NCBI GenBank assembly: GCA_032718565.1
Contig: JAVGVS010000163.1
Span: 841,501-905,500, forward strand
From: Distichodus sexfasciatus
Lineage: Eukaryota; Chordata; Actinopteri; Characiformes; Distichodontidae
Length of the DNA: 64,000 nt
Direction of reading: 5' to 3'
Shown one piece after another: positions 46,901-61,900 of this stretch; position 1 is the first letter of the stretch, and each line of letters starts with the position of its first letter. The notes below the pieces were generated by a model that was not told where the DNA came from, ran no database searches, and saw only the letters and a program-made list of their open reading frames with translations. The position numbers and the translations under genes were made by a program.

Positions 46901-49900
46901 AAATCTGAATGTGCATTAATATGATTTAAATACTTGTAAAAATGCTAGTCAAATGATGTGCTAGTTTCATATTCTTTTGCCCAGGTGAACGAGACACACT
47001 TGGCGATGCTTTTGGAACACCAAACTGAGAACATGTTGGTGTACAGTCGGGCTTAGGCTTTCTGTTATCATGTTCGGTTTGGGTTAGCGCTTCACAAGCT
47101 CCTAATTCATTTTTGACTAGAGAAAAGTTCATAGTTGGATATTTACGTGTTTGTTAACACTCAGCATACTAACCAAACCCTCCAGGATTTCACGATGTTG
47201 CAACCGCAACTGTTAACGCAAATTCGGCCAATCCCCTGCAATTTTTCCGCAATTTTTGACCAATCATTGTCGTCTCCCGCAAAATGTTGAGCCATATGTC
47301 GGCAAACTCACTTCCTTGTTACGCTTAGAAGATGCAGGAAACGTGTGATGAAAACGCCTCACATTTACCTTAAAAAATAACTGAATGATTAATGGTTAAT
47401 AAAAATAATAGTGGCTTTGTTCCCTTCATTTTAATTCATTGTTAAAGAATCATTATAAAGGGGGACAAAATCATATTGCAGCAAAACGCCTGCAAACACA
47501 GCAACTGTCATCCCAATTTTTTTGAAAAGCTGCCGCAACAATCTCAAAAAAGGTCCACGAAATCCTGGAGGGACAGAGTAACATGGATAAAAAGTGCTGG
47601 GCAGTAACACAGTATTTTTTCATTACAGCATGGTGTGTAAAAATCAAATACAGTGACTGTCGAAAGTACATTTACAGTGATTTTTATCATGTGGCTTTAC
47701 TTTACTGGAATTTAAACCCCCAATCTTGTGGTCACTAGTTTAGAGGCTGAGCTGACTGCACATTACTATTGTGACCAGTTTCAGGTAAAATTCGTGCGGA
47801 ACGTGGGCCGAACCTGGAAGTCAGCAGTGACCGATCCTCCACACACATCTATGAGCTCTGTCATGTCGTAGTAAGCGTCGAAGGTCCAGATGCAGCTCTT
47901 CAGATTGAGGTGCTTGTAGAGCTGGATGGTTCTGGCCTCCCTGACGTTGGGGTTGAACTGGTAGGGGCGATCATAGCCAGGTCCCAACGAGATGCTGTCA
48001 TAAGACAGATCGTCCAGGAAGCCTGCTTCTAGAACAAAATAAATCAGAAAAATGTCTGAGAAAAGTCTTATAAAGTGTGTTTTCATGTTGCAGCAGCAGA
48101 GGTGACACTCACCAGAGATGCCCTGCAAGTCTTTGAGGGTGACAAGGTTCGAGCAGATGTGCTGCTGGCGGTAAATGGACTCGGAGAGAAGGAAGTGAAG
48201 GTTGTGCAGGGGCATAGTGGACACTAGAGGGAGCATTCCGTCCTGATGAGGGATCTGAACAGAGATGTGTATTCTGCAAAGCAAAAGACAAAGCACAAGT
48301 TAGAGGACGGCGGCGGTGGAGCAGAGGTCTGAGTCCCAGCTTAGCCTAGAAACAGTGCAGTTATCATTTAACCCAGCAAAGCAGCAAAGGACTTAAAGTT
48401 GCTCTAGGGAGGCTGTTCCTGTAATTATGAAATGCATATCTCTCTAGATTGTGCGCCTCTGATAAATGGCTGTAAAAACATGTTACTACATAAGCAGGAA
48501 ATGCACGGCAATACTAACTGCATTTGACAAAGCAACCAATAAGACTCCACAGATTCTCACGGTTTTCATGACCATCTTTTGTTTCGTGATGTTAATATTA
48601 ACCAGTATTTAGCATGACATTTTTCAAAAGCATCTTTCACTATCTACTAGGGCTGGGTATCGTTGCTGATTTCCTGAATCGATTCGATTCCGATTCACAA
48701 GGTCATGATCCGATTCAATTCTCGATTCGATTCGATATCGATTTATTTAGAGATTTCTTTGCGTTAATACTAGTTTTGCTTGGTTATAAAATAACTAAAG
48801 GCCAAATAACTATAGGCCAAACATCTGCCTTTAGGCCAGACGGTGACTTGAGCGGAGCAGCTTCAGCCATGGCTCTATTTGGTTTCGGTTTCGCCGGTCT
48901 CACGTTTTTATAGCTCTCCTTGCGCGGTCGTGAGATGTAGTGCATAGCCGCAGGAAAAGATCGATCCGCGAATTATTGAATCGATATCGTATTTTTCGAA
49001 CGAGAACCGATATTGATCGGTGAATCGATTTTTTTAACCCAGCCCTACTATCTACCCAGAATAACGTAGCGTTAAGTGCACTTGTTCTTAAAATGGAATG
49101 CTGGAAATGCTCCGCACTCGCTCCACTCTGCTTTCATGCTCGCTTGCCTTGGTGCTGTGTTGAAAATGTCAGAACTATGGTGTTATTTTTGTGCCAAAAT
49201 ATCATGTCTTTAAGTGCTCAACTCACACTCGCACTCAACCTTCCTCATTTATCGGCATCGGTATCGGCAGATATAAGCATGAAAAATATCAGATATCGGC
49301 ATCGGCCAATAATTCCCGTATCGTGCATCTCTACTCAGCACATAGCCAAGTTTTTTACCGTCAAATCCCCACCGCGTAGCTTTGCTTCACACACACACAC
49401 TCACACACACACACACACACACACACTGACCTGTTGGGATGTTCTTTGTGCTTGACGTCCAGGTATTTCAGAGTGGCAATGAAGGACTGAGCCTGAAAGC
49501 CGCGGGCGGTTCCCGTGGTTACGGGGGTGTGGCATATGGAGCCCTCGGTGCCGATGGTGGCGATGTTGCTCCTGAGCGGGGTGCCCAGGTGACCGGCCTT
49601 ATCCCGAGCCTGAGCTACACAGCGCACATGGAACCGCCGACTGAAGTAGATGCTGTCCAGCACCTGATTGTCAAATATCAAACAGTAGAAATATCAATCG
49701 ACGGTTTACCCAATTTAGCAGGCGTTTTTGTCCAGCTTTTATTTGTGTGCTTGAACGAAAAGCATGACTCTAACCATGTGGTTGACAGTTGTGTAAGGCG
49801 TGTTATCCGTCACTGTCTCAAAGGGAGACCTGGAGCCACTGTTGTCTGTAGGGGCCGCCACTTCCCAGCTGAAGTGGACGGAGGACTGGTTGATGCCGGC

Positions 49901-52900
49901 CTCATCGCAGCGCCCCCTCATCAGGGAGTACTTAGGGTAGTGAGGGTCACATGGGGTGACACACACCAGAGGGTAACCCGGCGACGGGGACTTTTTACTG
50001 CCCTCTTTTGTGACCTCCTGGACATAATCATAGTCTGAGAGCGAGACCACCTGTCATGATAGAGAAACGAGCAAATGAGGCATTCTGTGGGTGACTAAGT
50101 ACCAAGGCATGGTGCAAAAACACTAAAGCAAAGCACATCTCACAATGGGTGGCGCAGGGAGAATGAGACTTCCGGCAGCCTCCTGGTCTAGGATGGTGAC
50201 GGTTGCCATAGCGATTTCCCCAAGCACCGCTTCCACTGGGTCATCTGGGCCGAGGACCAGTGAGAAAGACTCGTGCCACTCTCTTTCCTCATTGGACAAG
50301 ATCTCAACTTTAAAGAGGATGTGGTCCACACCTAAGAGGCAAGCAGAAGATGATCATCTCCAACGTCTTGGCAAAAGACGGTCAGAGAGGAAAAACTTTG
50401 GTGCCTGGGGTTTGTTTCTGCACATTTCACTAACCGGGACTAAACTTGAGGACGCGACTCTTGGGATTGTAGTCCACTCCAGACTGGGCCGAGCCGTCCC
50501 TGGTGCTGCAGCGGATCTTCGAGGTGCGATCCAGGTCGCCTTTACGGATTACCTTGATGTCCAAAACCTCAATGCCGTCTGGTCCGGGAGGCTCCCGCAC
50601 TTGGTACGAAGCCTGCTCGAACTCAATGGTGGGCGCTGTGTAATTAGATCATTTAAACAGTGTCATCGTAGAGTTTTAAGAGATTTCCGATAAGCGGTCC
50701 ACAAAAGAAAGTGCAAAAGAATCGCAGTGAAAACCTGTCCAAATGCTTTACAGTACATCAAACGTCCTCACCATCCTCATCATTAGTGATGGTCAAAGTG
50801 ACAATGTCATTGACCCCAATCATAGCTCCACTCCAGTGGTCTCCTTGAGGTGTGCCAAGGTGAACCTGGAACTCCTCGTCAGGCTCGAAGATGGAGTCGT
50901 CGTTGACGTAAACCGTACAGTTCTTTACCTGCAAGAGAAAAAAACGTCATCACATTAAACACTTAAGGTCTTGGTCGCTGGGTTAATACGTTCTAGATCC
51001 TTGATGCACACCTTCTCTCCTTTGAGGAAGACAACGCGAGAGACGTCTGCGTTCCTCCTCTCCTCAAAGTCGTCCATCACCATGGCCGACATTGTTCGTG
51101 TGAAACAGCGGACGGAGGACTTGTAGGACAGATCGCCCGTCCTGACGACGGGAATGTGTAAGACTCCCTCCTTCTCCTTGATTGTATACGCCACCTTCTC
51201 AAACTGCATGCTGGGAACTGAAGAGAAGGACGTACTTTAGGATTCACTCTGGATCATCTACATCATAAAAGTCCTGCTCAAAGTTTGCTACAGTACGTAC
51301 TGTCTTGGGTGGTGTCAGTGATGTAAACTGAAGCTTCGTGAGGCTCTGTGAGGACGGCGCCGTTGGGAGAGCTGAGGAAGACGATGAAAGACTCCTTTCC
51401 TTCGATGGTGGGGTTCTGGATGTCATCCATTATAGTTAAGCTACAAGTCTAGTGTGAGAAAAGAAATCACTTTTGAACATTTTACAGACCATGGGTCAGA
51501 AACTTGTAAATACGACTGATTAATTTCTGATGTCGTACCTCTTCAGTCTTGCCGGGCTTGAACTCAACTTTCTTGGAGCTGGGGATGTAGTCCACTCCGG
51601 GTGTGGCAGAGTCATGGTCGGCAGGTCGGGTTGCACACCATACCGACGTCACGGAGGAAAGGTCGCTGCCCTGCCGGATTACAGGGATCTCTATGGTGCC
51701 TGGGAAAATATTTAACAGGAATATTTACACTAATTATCTTCTCTTTAAGGGTGCTTTCTATCCACACACTACAACATATGAATAAATTTAGGCATTTAAA
51801 TTTAGGAGGATATACTGTATTTATGAATAAACTCAGATCTAGAGACATCAAACCTGCATCCTCGCTGAAGGTAAACGACCCGTTGCCCAGGAACACGGTG
51901 GAGGCATCGTTGGGTCCATCAATGATGACTCTGGCCACGGTGATTTCCCCCATCTGAGTGTTGTCAGAAGCATCGGACAGCACCAGCTCAAACTCCTCGG
52001 ATAGCTCGTACTCGCTGTCATCAATCAACTTCACATCGCAGGTGGACATGCTGACGCCGGGGCCAAAAATGACCCGGTTCTCTCCGCTCATGCCTCGCGT
52101 CTTGTAGTCAGAACCGGACTCGAGGGCGTGGAGGCTGCTGCCCCGGGCAGTCTTGGGGACGGTGTAGCAGAGGGCAGATACCATGCTGCTGGTGTCCCCT
52201 AGAAGGAGGAGAGAAAAGTCCATCAGGCTCACTACATGCCGGTGTTGTGAACATGGAACCAACTCCAGTGCAGAAGAAGTAACGGTGGAGACCGCAAGGC
52301 CGTCATGAAGTAGCAACAACGCACCTTTTCTCTCGACAGGAGCGAAAATGAAGCCGGCGCTCTCGTTGACGTGGTAGGTCTTCTTGTCAAACTGCAGGGT
52401 GGGCTCATCCTCCGTGTCGTTGATGTTGACTTTGGCACGGGTGACCTGGCCCAGCAGGGCGTACACGGGCATGCTGAGCTCCACATTAAAACTCTCGATG
52501 CCCTCAAAGATCCGGTCGTCGTTGATCACGATGGTGCACACCTTTGTGTCCTCTCGCTCGTCAAATTGGACCTTCAAATTCGGGAGGCACAAGGAGCTTC
52601 AATTCCTCATTACAAAGAGACGTTCAAACTTATATTAAAAATGAAATCTCTGGTTAGGGCCTTATGAAATATTAGCACGTTACGGTAACACGGCTGTACC
52701 TGTCCGGCATGCTCCACGTAGTCATGCTGACCGGGCCGTGAGCCGGCGACAGAGGTGGACGTGGCAGTGCCCTGCTCGGTTCGGCACAGCACGATGGCAT
52801 ACTGGTTCAGGTTACCCGTCCTCTTGACCGTCACCGCCACAGTGCCAGCCTTCTCGCTCACGTTGTAGCTGCAAATCCCAAGGAATCCATTTAGTGTTAA

Positions 52901-55900
52901 AGATTTGAGTTTGATACTCATATCTGCCCAGTAACCTCAGATTTCAGGACTGTTCATCTTGATTTGACGTTGAATCATATTGACGTACGATGTTCTGAAA
53001 CACTTTATTTTAATATGGCTTAAGAAGCTTGGAGAAGTACCGACCTGCTGTGCTCAAAGCTGATCAGCGACCACTGAATGTGGAAGACGTTGTCGCCGAC
53101 GATGTTGGGCTTGCTGTCCTTCACCAAGAACTTGAAGTTGTCTGTGGTCTCCTGGACATTGTCCTCATTGAGAACGTAGCGGATAAGGCCAAGGTTTATG
53201 TCGGCTGTCGGACAAAAAGTAACGATCATTCACGCTGCTTGAAACTGCGATGAACATGCAGAAGACCAAATGACTTCAGGAAAAAGCTAGAACAATGTAT
53301 TGTACCTTGTGTGAAAGAAGTAATGGGTGTTCCTGGTTTGAGCTTAGTCTCCAGGTAACCATGTTTGGGTTCAGTCGTGATGTCGTATGTCAACTGACCA
53401 TCGTCTGTGTCTGGGTCGATAGTGAGAAGCTCCTTCTTAGAAATGAGGTTTGTGGCCTGAAACCAAAGATTTAGAATGCTGTTGAGGTTTGTAATTAGGC
53501 AGGTAATATCCAGATATTACCACATGGGGGCACCAAAGCACTTTTGCCCATCAGGTCATTATCATCACCTACGTATCTGCAAGAACCTTATGTTTAAAAG
53601 GTCAAAGTAATTAAGAGAGCAACGATCTCTGATTATCGGTGGTCAGACTTTACCTTGTTGTCCATGTACTCCAGCCACTGCAGTCCCAGGTTCGTGACAA
53701 TGCGAGGCGTTCCATCATCGACGGGGAGAATGTCGATCTTAAATCGCTGCGGCGCTGCGGTGACCACCTGGAACCCCGAACAACCCCAAACCAGGATCAT
53801 TTGATCAACTTTAGCCTCATTCACCACTGTAGAAATGTCACTCGTTTTATTCTTGCGTCCATTAACGTAAAACTTCACCAAAAAGCCACAAACAGTGGGT
53901 AAAGTCTAAAAAGCACTGGCCTATCGAACTGTGCTACTGGTTGGCCAGCTGTTAAATTACACCTCATTTTGTGGCCTGCAGATTTTGAAAAACAGACGCA
54001 ATCGGCCTACAGCTTATAAACACAGCTTATTTTACCACTAGAGTAGCAGCAGGTGAGACGGCTTGCCATCTACCTGTCGTCCAGCCATACAACATTTACT
54101 CATCAGCTGTCATGACAATGTGCTGACACAGCCGGAAGTGAGGAAAAGCTATTGCAGAGAAATGGACATCAGACGACTACAGAGTGAGGGATGGCAAAGA
54201 AGCAAAAAAAAAAAGAGAGAGAGGAAGAGATCAAGCATGCTCTTGTTTTATTACTCCTGACAACTGACTGAAACAAGTTTAAATAAAGTAATGCAGTGAC
54301 AGGCACAGGAATGAATTTTTCAGCTCGTTTATATTTATTTTATGGTCTAAAGAGGCAGAACACAGAAGCGCGGCATAGCTTGCTGAAAAACAAACGCAAT
54401 AACAGTGGAACTGTTGGCCCGACTCCAAACTCCCCCTGAGAAAAGAAAACAGGAGTCTAGCTGAGTAAATCCAATCAAAGCAGCGTATGCCAATAACATG
54501 CCGCTCTCCGAGAAACTTAAAATGGAAGTCCTTGGGCCTACTGTTCCGAACCAACCCTGATGGAATGATCAGACAGTCTCTAGCAAGCAAGAACAGACAA
54601 AGTATTAAGTAGTGTATTTTTTAGCTGTCTGCACTGGAAGTTTATAGCCTGCTGCTGATGGATCCACACCCAGCACGGCACTCCGTCCTCACTCAAAATT
54701 TGTCCTCTTAGCTGGATTCGGCGACTGCCATTTTTGAAAAATTTTCAGTTACCAAGAAGTCCCTGACCCCAAATGAAAACCTAGGCCTTGAGAAGAGGAA
54801 AGATTTGTCTCACGTCTGCTCATCAATCCTCCAAACGAGTCTCTTAGACCTACACGCCAACTACCTGGACGCAATCTGAACCTTCCCGGGGACAACACTA
54901 ACCTCTTTTCCTCCTTCCTCCACGATGAAGAACATGTTGGTGCCGTCGCCGACGGTGAAGGTGAAGCGGTCTTTGAGGGAGTTGCTGCCGTCATGGTTGT
55001 AGCTGATGCGGTTCTGGTAGATATCGTCCATGGTAAAGGTGTTGGTCTGCCGGTAATGCTGGCCGTTGCTGGTGCGCTCGATGGTGCCGTGACGAGGGGC
55101 CTGGACCACTGTAAACGTGACGGAGTCCTCCTGAGATGGAGAGAGAGAGACGTCGTCGTTCATCAGGGAATTATGGAGGCCATTTGTCATGAAGGGTCAT
55201 TAAGATCTGGGTCATTTATATGCAATTGCAGAAGGCGCCGTTTCCAGATAATTAAATCCCCGCTGTTTAAGTGTTTTACTTTGAGCGCAAATTATGACAG
55301 ATTCCGGAGCAATCGTCCTGTTTACAGCATTTTTCAGAATTGATCAGAAACTTGCGGGTAAGGCTCACTTGCGGCGGGACTTGAAATTACGACCTCTTAT
55401 CCATATGTTCACATTCCATCCTTCGCTTAAGTAATATTCATTAAAAATACCATAAAATACAGGGTACAAATAATATATACAGTAAATGATACATATTATG
55501 TCAATAAATTGACCTGTGGATCCAACTGCCCAAATAATATCAGAGGGTCTTAAATAAGGGTCGACCGATTATCGGGGCCCGATATTAGGCATTTTGCCGA
55601 TTATTGGTAGCAGTGCTTAATTTTGGCCAAGGCGCAACCGTAGCTCCACTGCCGTCTCTTCTCTCTCGACTTGCGGCTTCATTTAATGTCCCGCCAAAAC
55701 AGTCTCTGATTGGCTATATGTCACACGAGTAGTAGCCAATCAACACTGAAGCCTTGTTGTCACTCACATCACACTCACACACGAGCGCAGCGTATTGGGT
55801 CCAAATATCGGTTATCGGCCCCGTTAACTAGCAACAATCTGTATCGATATTGGCCCTGAAAAAACTATATCGGTCGACCTCTAGTCTCAAGTAACTTATT

Positions 55901-58900
55901 CATATGACGTTATTTACGCGTATATTGTGTGACTAATTTGCTCCGTGGATTCCAACTGTCTGAATGGAAACAAATGGCCACATACACGACTTCTCTGTAC
56001 AATAACTAACAAAATAAATCCTATTTGTGAGCAACAGTTGCTAAACTGTACCTCTGTGTCTGCGTCTGTAGCCTTCAGCTCAAACTCTGTGATGGTCTTC
56101 CTCACTCCCTCCTGCACTCTCATCCCTGGCACCTGCAGCACGGGCAGCGAGTCGTCCACCGGTCGGATGGTGATGGAGAACGTCTGGGAGATCTGCCACA
56201 CACACAGAACAGCAGGTAGATGTTGTTACACACTAATAATAAGCAATTCATCAACTCTAGACATTTTTCACCGGGTGGAAACTTGCAAAATTTGCTGTAA
56301 TACAAGCCTGTATCTCAGGAACAGGCAAAATGAATGCCAGTCAGCATCTAGCTTAGAGAACAGTGTTTTTATCAGAAACCTGCAGGGATTTGGACAGTAG
56401 CACTGTGGGACTAGGCTTAATCCTGCTAATACCTCTTTTCCAAAGGCTTTAGATGAGATAATGAGTGAAGCACATGAGGGAGATCATTATAATACTCAGT
56501 GTGGCTACTGATGTTAGTAAAACAGTATTATACAGTAAATATTATACATAAAAATAATGTCAATAAAATGTAGTGTAATAGAATGTAATATTCTAGAGAA
56601 GAAAATGCCAATGTGATTTGCTCAAGTTTTGCAACTGTGACGTGAAAACTGGCCGAGCAGAAAGACTTGGATTAAAATGCATTGAAGTGAATGGAGAAAG
56701 AACGAGGGATGGTGAAAGCAAGAAAAAGGTGGAAGTGCTGGTGGAAACAGATTGAGATGTGTGTTCAGCGAGGAGGTCTGAGGTCTTGAATGTCGTGTGA
56801 AAACAGGTGAAGCTAAGCTTTCGAGAGCCAAATCCCCTGTGTTCTTAATGGACGACTGGGTTTGTATGGGGAAAAATACATGAGAGGAAAAAAGGACGAA
56901 AAAGATGAGTGCGGGTCATGGCGGTTACAGATATGCAAAGAGTCCCGTGAAGCATTGAATTTGAGTGCCATTTTAGTCTATGAGGGCAAAAAGCAGACAG
57001 AAAAATGGACGGAACTCACGAACGAGTGCAAGCATCATTAAAAAACGTGTACACAAGCAGCCCACACCGCAATAGACCGCACGTTTTAGAGTTGGAACAA
57101 AGTTTGCGGCGCAAAAACTATAGGAGGAATAGCGGTCAGAAAAAGGCTCCAGTTTCTACAGTATGCACAGATAAGGCACATAAAGTTAGAAAATATATAA
57201 ATCAGCAAATCAATTTATCAGCCAGCCTCTTACTATGATCCCAGATTTTTCCCAGAGTTTTTGTGCCACCTCATCCAGATCCAGAGACTAGTTAAACTAA
57301 CTAGTCAGAAATCGTATCTATTATGTTCATATAAACGCAAATGAACAGAAACACAAAAAGACAAAGCAACAAAGACATGCCAGGGAAAGGGGTAAAGATG
57401 AGATCCTAATTTAACCCGAATCTATTTGTGAGCTCGTTGGGACTCATTTGTTATGAAAAGCTCTAATTGTCAGCGTTGTATAGATCTCTCTCTCTCTCGC
57501 TCTCTCTGTGAAGAGCCACTTCCTCTTGTGGAGTGGGGCTTTCCACTTGAGTAGCCTCAGTCTATGGTCTCTGTGCATTGTGTGCTAACTTCAAGGCCCT
57601 GCTATGTTAGTCTCTTTCAATAGCTAGCTGGTCAGCTTGTGTGTGTTTATTCAGGCTCGTCTGGGGCTCATCATTATCGTGTGTGTGTGTGTTTACCTCA
57701 TTAGCACCGTCGGACACTGTGAAAGAGAAGTCGTCTGAGTGTTTCTCCTCCTCGCTGGTGTGGACGTACTGCACGTTTCGGGATGCCAGGTCAGCTTGAG
57801 TAAACGTGCTGATGCGCTTGCCTGCAACGTTAGCATCAGTCATTACGATGTGTTGTGTAACTACACGTAGCGACACAACAGACAACTTTTTTCTGTCGTT
57901 TATAAGCAGTGAAGCTACTTTTAAAATGCTGTAGATTTGAAATAAACAGAGCTGAGTTTATAATTAAGATCTTTTTGACAAGAATATCCAAACCCTCCAT
58001 GATTTTGCGACGTTGCAATCACAACTATTAATGCAAATCTTCGCTAATTCCATCATATCAGACGACACATGGAATTCTATACTTCAGCTTGTTAATTCAA
58101 CTTCTTTGTGTGCTCGTCACTGTCTACTTCAATTTAAAGTGGTTCACGGGGCTCATGTTTCTATCTCGCATGTACCCTGAGGTTAGCCCCTATTGTGATA
58201 AATGTAAAATTAATGAAGCCTCCCTTATTCATATGTCCTGGCTATGAATAAGGGAGGCTATGCCCTTGCCTTCACAGGTTTTGGACAGAGGTTTTTCACA
58301 CCCTGTCTCAGATTCTAAATGTGAATATTGAACCGGATCCTTTGTTTGCATTATTTGGCTTTACTGGAAAAAAGCACCGTGCTCTATCTTCTGCTTCTCT
58401 TCTGGCTCGGCAAGCCGTTCTGTTGAAATGGAAAGATGCGTCCCCACCCACTCATGCACAATGGCAAGCGGACATTATGTCATGTCTTAAACTAGAGACA
58501 ATAAGATATTCACTTCAACATTCCAGTGAATTTTTTTTAAAAATATGGGGTCCTTTTTTGAACACATTTCAAAACTTGTAATGATTAATGTTTCAATACA
58601 TTACCTACTTATGTAATGTGAGTTTTGGAAGTGGCAGATAGATTTCTTTATGTATAATTTGTTGGCAGTTATTGGCTGGCGAGATAGGGGTTAGATATTG
58701 GGGTAAATTATGTACGATTTAGAAAGAGTTAACACAACTTCACTGCAATTTTTTGACCAATCACATTTACCTTCAAAAATAACTAAATGATTAATGGTTA
58801 ATAAAAATAATAGTGGTTTTGTTCCCTTCATTTTAATTAATTGTTAAAGAATCATTATAAAGGGGGACAAAATTACAAAATCTTCCTCAACCTTAACTTG

Positions 58901-61900
58901 CTCCTGCAACTTTACTGCAACAAAACGTCTAAAACACCACAACATTCATTGCAATTTTTTAGAAAAGCTGTCGCAAAATTAGACATTTTAGGCCGCAACA
59001 ACCTCAAAAAAAGTCCCACGAAATCCTGGAGGGACTGGATATCATATGTGTGAAGGGTCAACAACTGCATGAGACTCAATAAGTGGGGGGAGAAGGTGCG
59101 GTGAACTAAGACTCAAATATGCGTGGTGTGTTCATAGGGTTGGGGGGATTTAATCTCATGAGAGCCGTAAACCACTGACCCAGAGCAAGACTCTCAATAA
59201 CGACCTGCCCTAAAGGGACTATGCCTGTAATAAGGAAATGTAAGTCACACAGGATAATGGTGTCTGATTAATGTTGTACACGTTAATTTAAAGCAACAAA
59301 CTGTATGGTTTGGATATAAAAGATGAAACTGGGAAAAAGCATCTATTCACTGTTCACGCCTGGCTTAAAATATCTGGTGTCTTGATTGATCGGACCTCAA
59401 GTCACACTGCTATTATCATTATGATGATGATTATTAGAGGGCCATGCAGTGGAACGCTGTGTGGAACCCTATTGGAATCGTGCTGATTTTTTTTTTTTTC
59501 TGCCTTGTGGAGAAAAAAAACTGTAAGACCTACAGCTTTGAAATTTGGCAGGTAGGTCCGGTGCCCCACCCACTACTCAGGCAAAAGAAATTGCACCAAT
59601 ATAAGCTATTTTGCGTTTTTCCCAAAAAAAAATGCATTTTGCCTAATAACTTTTGAACCGTAACTCTCATTCCCAAAAATCATATACCACCTTATTCCTT
59701 GGGTCAAGACGAATCTTTATAGACCCTCGCATCTATTTCCGCCATATTGGATTTCTCGCTAATTTGCATAATATGCAAAACCATCTCTTGCATACTAGAC
59801 CCTGGATTTTTATCCAATCTGCATGCAACTGGTATCATTTAAATCCCAAGACACTCTTCTTTAATTATTATCGAGCACATTTTTAATTTAGGTCTTCATA
59901 TCGCTGTAATATGCAAATAAATGTGGTGGGCTTGGCATAAGACTTCAACATCACACACTGAGTGTCATAGAAATCCGGCTCTGGGTGGGTTACAGCTTTG
60001 AAATTTGGCAGGTAGGTCTGGTACCCCTCCCACTACTCAGGCAAAAAAAACTGCACCACTCTGCCAGTTGGTGGCGCTATAATAAGCTATTTTGCGTTTT
60101 GCCTAATAAGTTTTGAACCGTAGCACCCTAGATAAAAGGATGAAACGTGTCATTTTTCAACGTCTGTCCACTTCGATTCATCAAAAACTGATAAAGCTGC
60201 AAACTGCATGGCCCCCGTAATCACTGCTTGCAGTTATATTTATTAATAATATTATTTTCTCCTACAAACCAGATTGTGCAGCTTGATCTGTAAATCGCAG
60301 AAGGCTGAAATTTTCAGGGTAAGTAGGAGTGCTGTGAAACTCGCCATAGGTCAGAAATCATAGTGATCGGCCGATAATTGGGGCTATAGCAAAGGAAAAA
60401 GCATTTTGACCACCAGAGTGCGCGTATGACATCACATACATTTCTGTGATGACATGGCATAGATTTTTGTGACATCATAACAGCTTTTATAATTTCTATT
60501 AAAACTAAGATACTGAAGAGGGAAATATACAGTGATACTATTTGAACAATAGGGGGCACTAGAGCTTTTTTTTTTTTACCTTTGACTCACTGACTGCTTT
60601 CTTTGACGCTAACTGCATCAGCTGCTAGGGTGCTGCTTATTGCGACTTATGCTTGGACCCCCCTTACTGCCGCTTGTGGCTATATTTAATGTAATCACTG
60701 CTGAGTGAATCACATTTACACACGCATTAAAAAGAACATCCTTGAATTCAATAATAAAATAAAACTAAAAATAAAATTGTTGCTACACAACCACAAGCCT
60801 CACCGAGTTAATGACCTGAACGGCTATGGCTATGGCCTGACAAAAAAGATGTAAGCAATAAGAAGTGAAGCGAAACCCTTATGAATAAAATATCTTTTGG
60901 ATCTGAGAAAGTTAATTAAAGCTGCACTGCTCATAGTCTCACCTCAAAAAGAACTAGAACTGGAAACGATCAGCTTGCCTGACATCTACAACATGGTTTT
61001 ACATAAATAACAAATACTGTGAGACGGAAAGAGAGATAAAAGGGGTGGGATGTGTTTCTCCAAACATGAATTATAGATCTGTGTTTCTACATAATGTTAA
61101 GATGGTTGGGGTTTGTACCTGGATTGGTAGAAAGTTCTAGATGGCCCAGCTTGGTCTGTTTGGTGATGCGGTAGATGAGATCTCCGGGTTCACTGTCCTG
61201 GTCAGTTGAGGACAACTGCAAGGTCGTGATCTTCTTCACTGAGTTTTCATCTAGCACCAGACCTTTATTTGCCACTACTGAGGGGGGAAGTCTGTCCTCT
61301 GAGGTGAAACCAAAAGGACGAGGATCACTCTAATGTTCGTTATTCAACCCAGTGCCAAGGAGCGGTGCTTAAAAGGAGATACTAACCCAAAACGTTGATG
61401 TAGAAAGACTCATCAATCACTTTGTTGCCCTCAGGATCCTCCAGGTTAAACTTGAAGGAGAAACTGCCTCCGCTCTCGCCTTTTTCATGGATGTACTCCA
61501 CCAAGCCTTTCATAAGAACAATGAAATGCTCTCAGACAACTTGATTTTGGTATGCGCAAAATTAATGTTGAAGGAATGCATTTCAGCTAGGGCTGCACGA
61601 TGCGGAAATTGGTCGATGCCTATGTCCGATATTTTCCACGCTTACGTCTGCCGAGTCAAGTGCGAGCACAGGCAGAGTTCAGTGCGTAAAGACAAGATAT
61701 TCTGCTAGCCAAGGTTCTACTGCACGCTCAGAAGTTTAGCAACATTAAACATTAACATTAAGCTATAGTTCTGACATTTCCAACACAGCACCAAGTCAAG
61801 TGACCGTGAAAGCAGAGTGGAGCGAGGACAGAGCATTTCGAACGTAGTGCACAACACTTTAAGAAAGTCACATTCCGCCCTATGTGGTGTACCAAGTCAA

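Noticed and set aside
51612..52592. A single 326-aa intronless gene on the minus strand
   Set aside because: The frame contains two fras1 exons separated by an open intron with proper GT-AG ends; human FRAS1 lacks the intervening residues.
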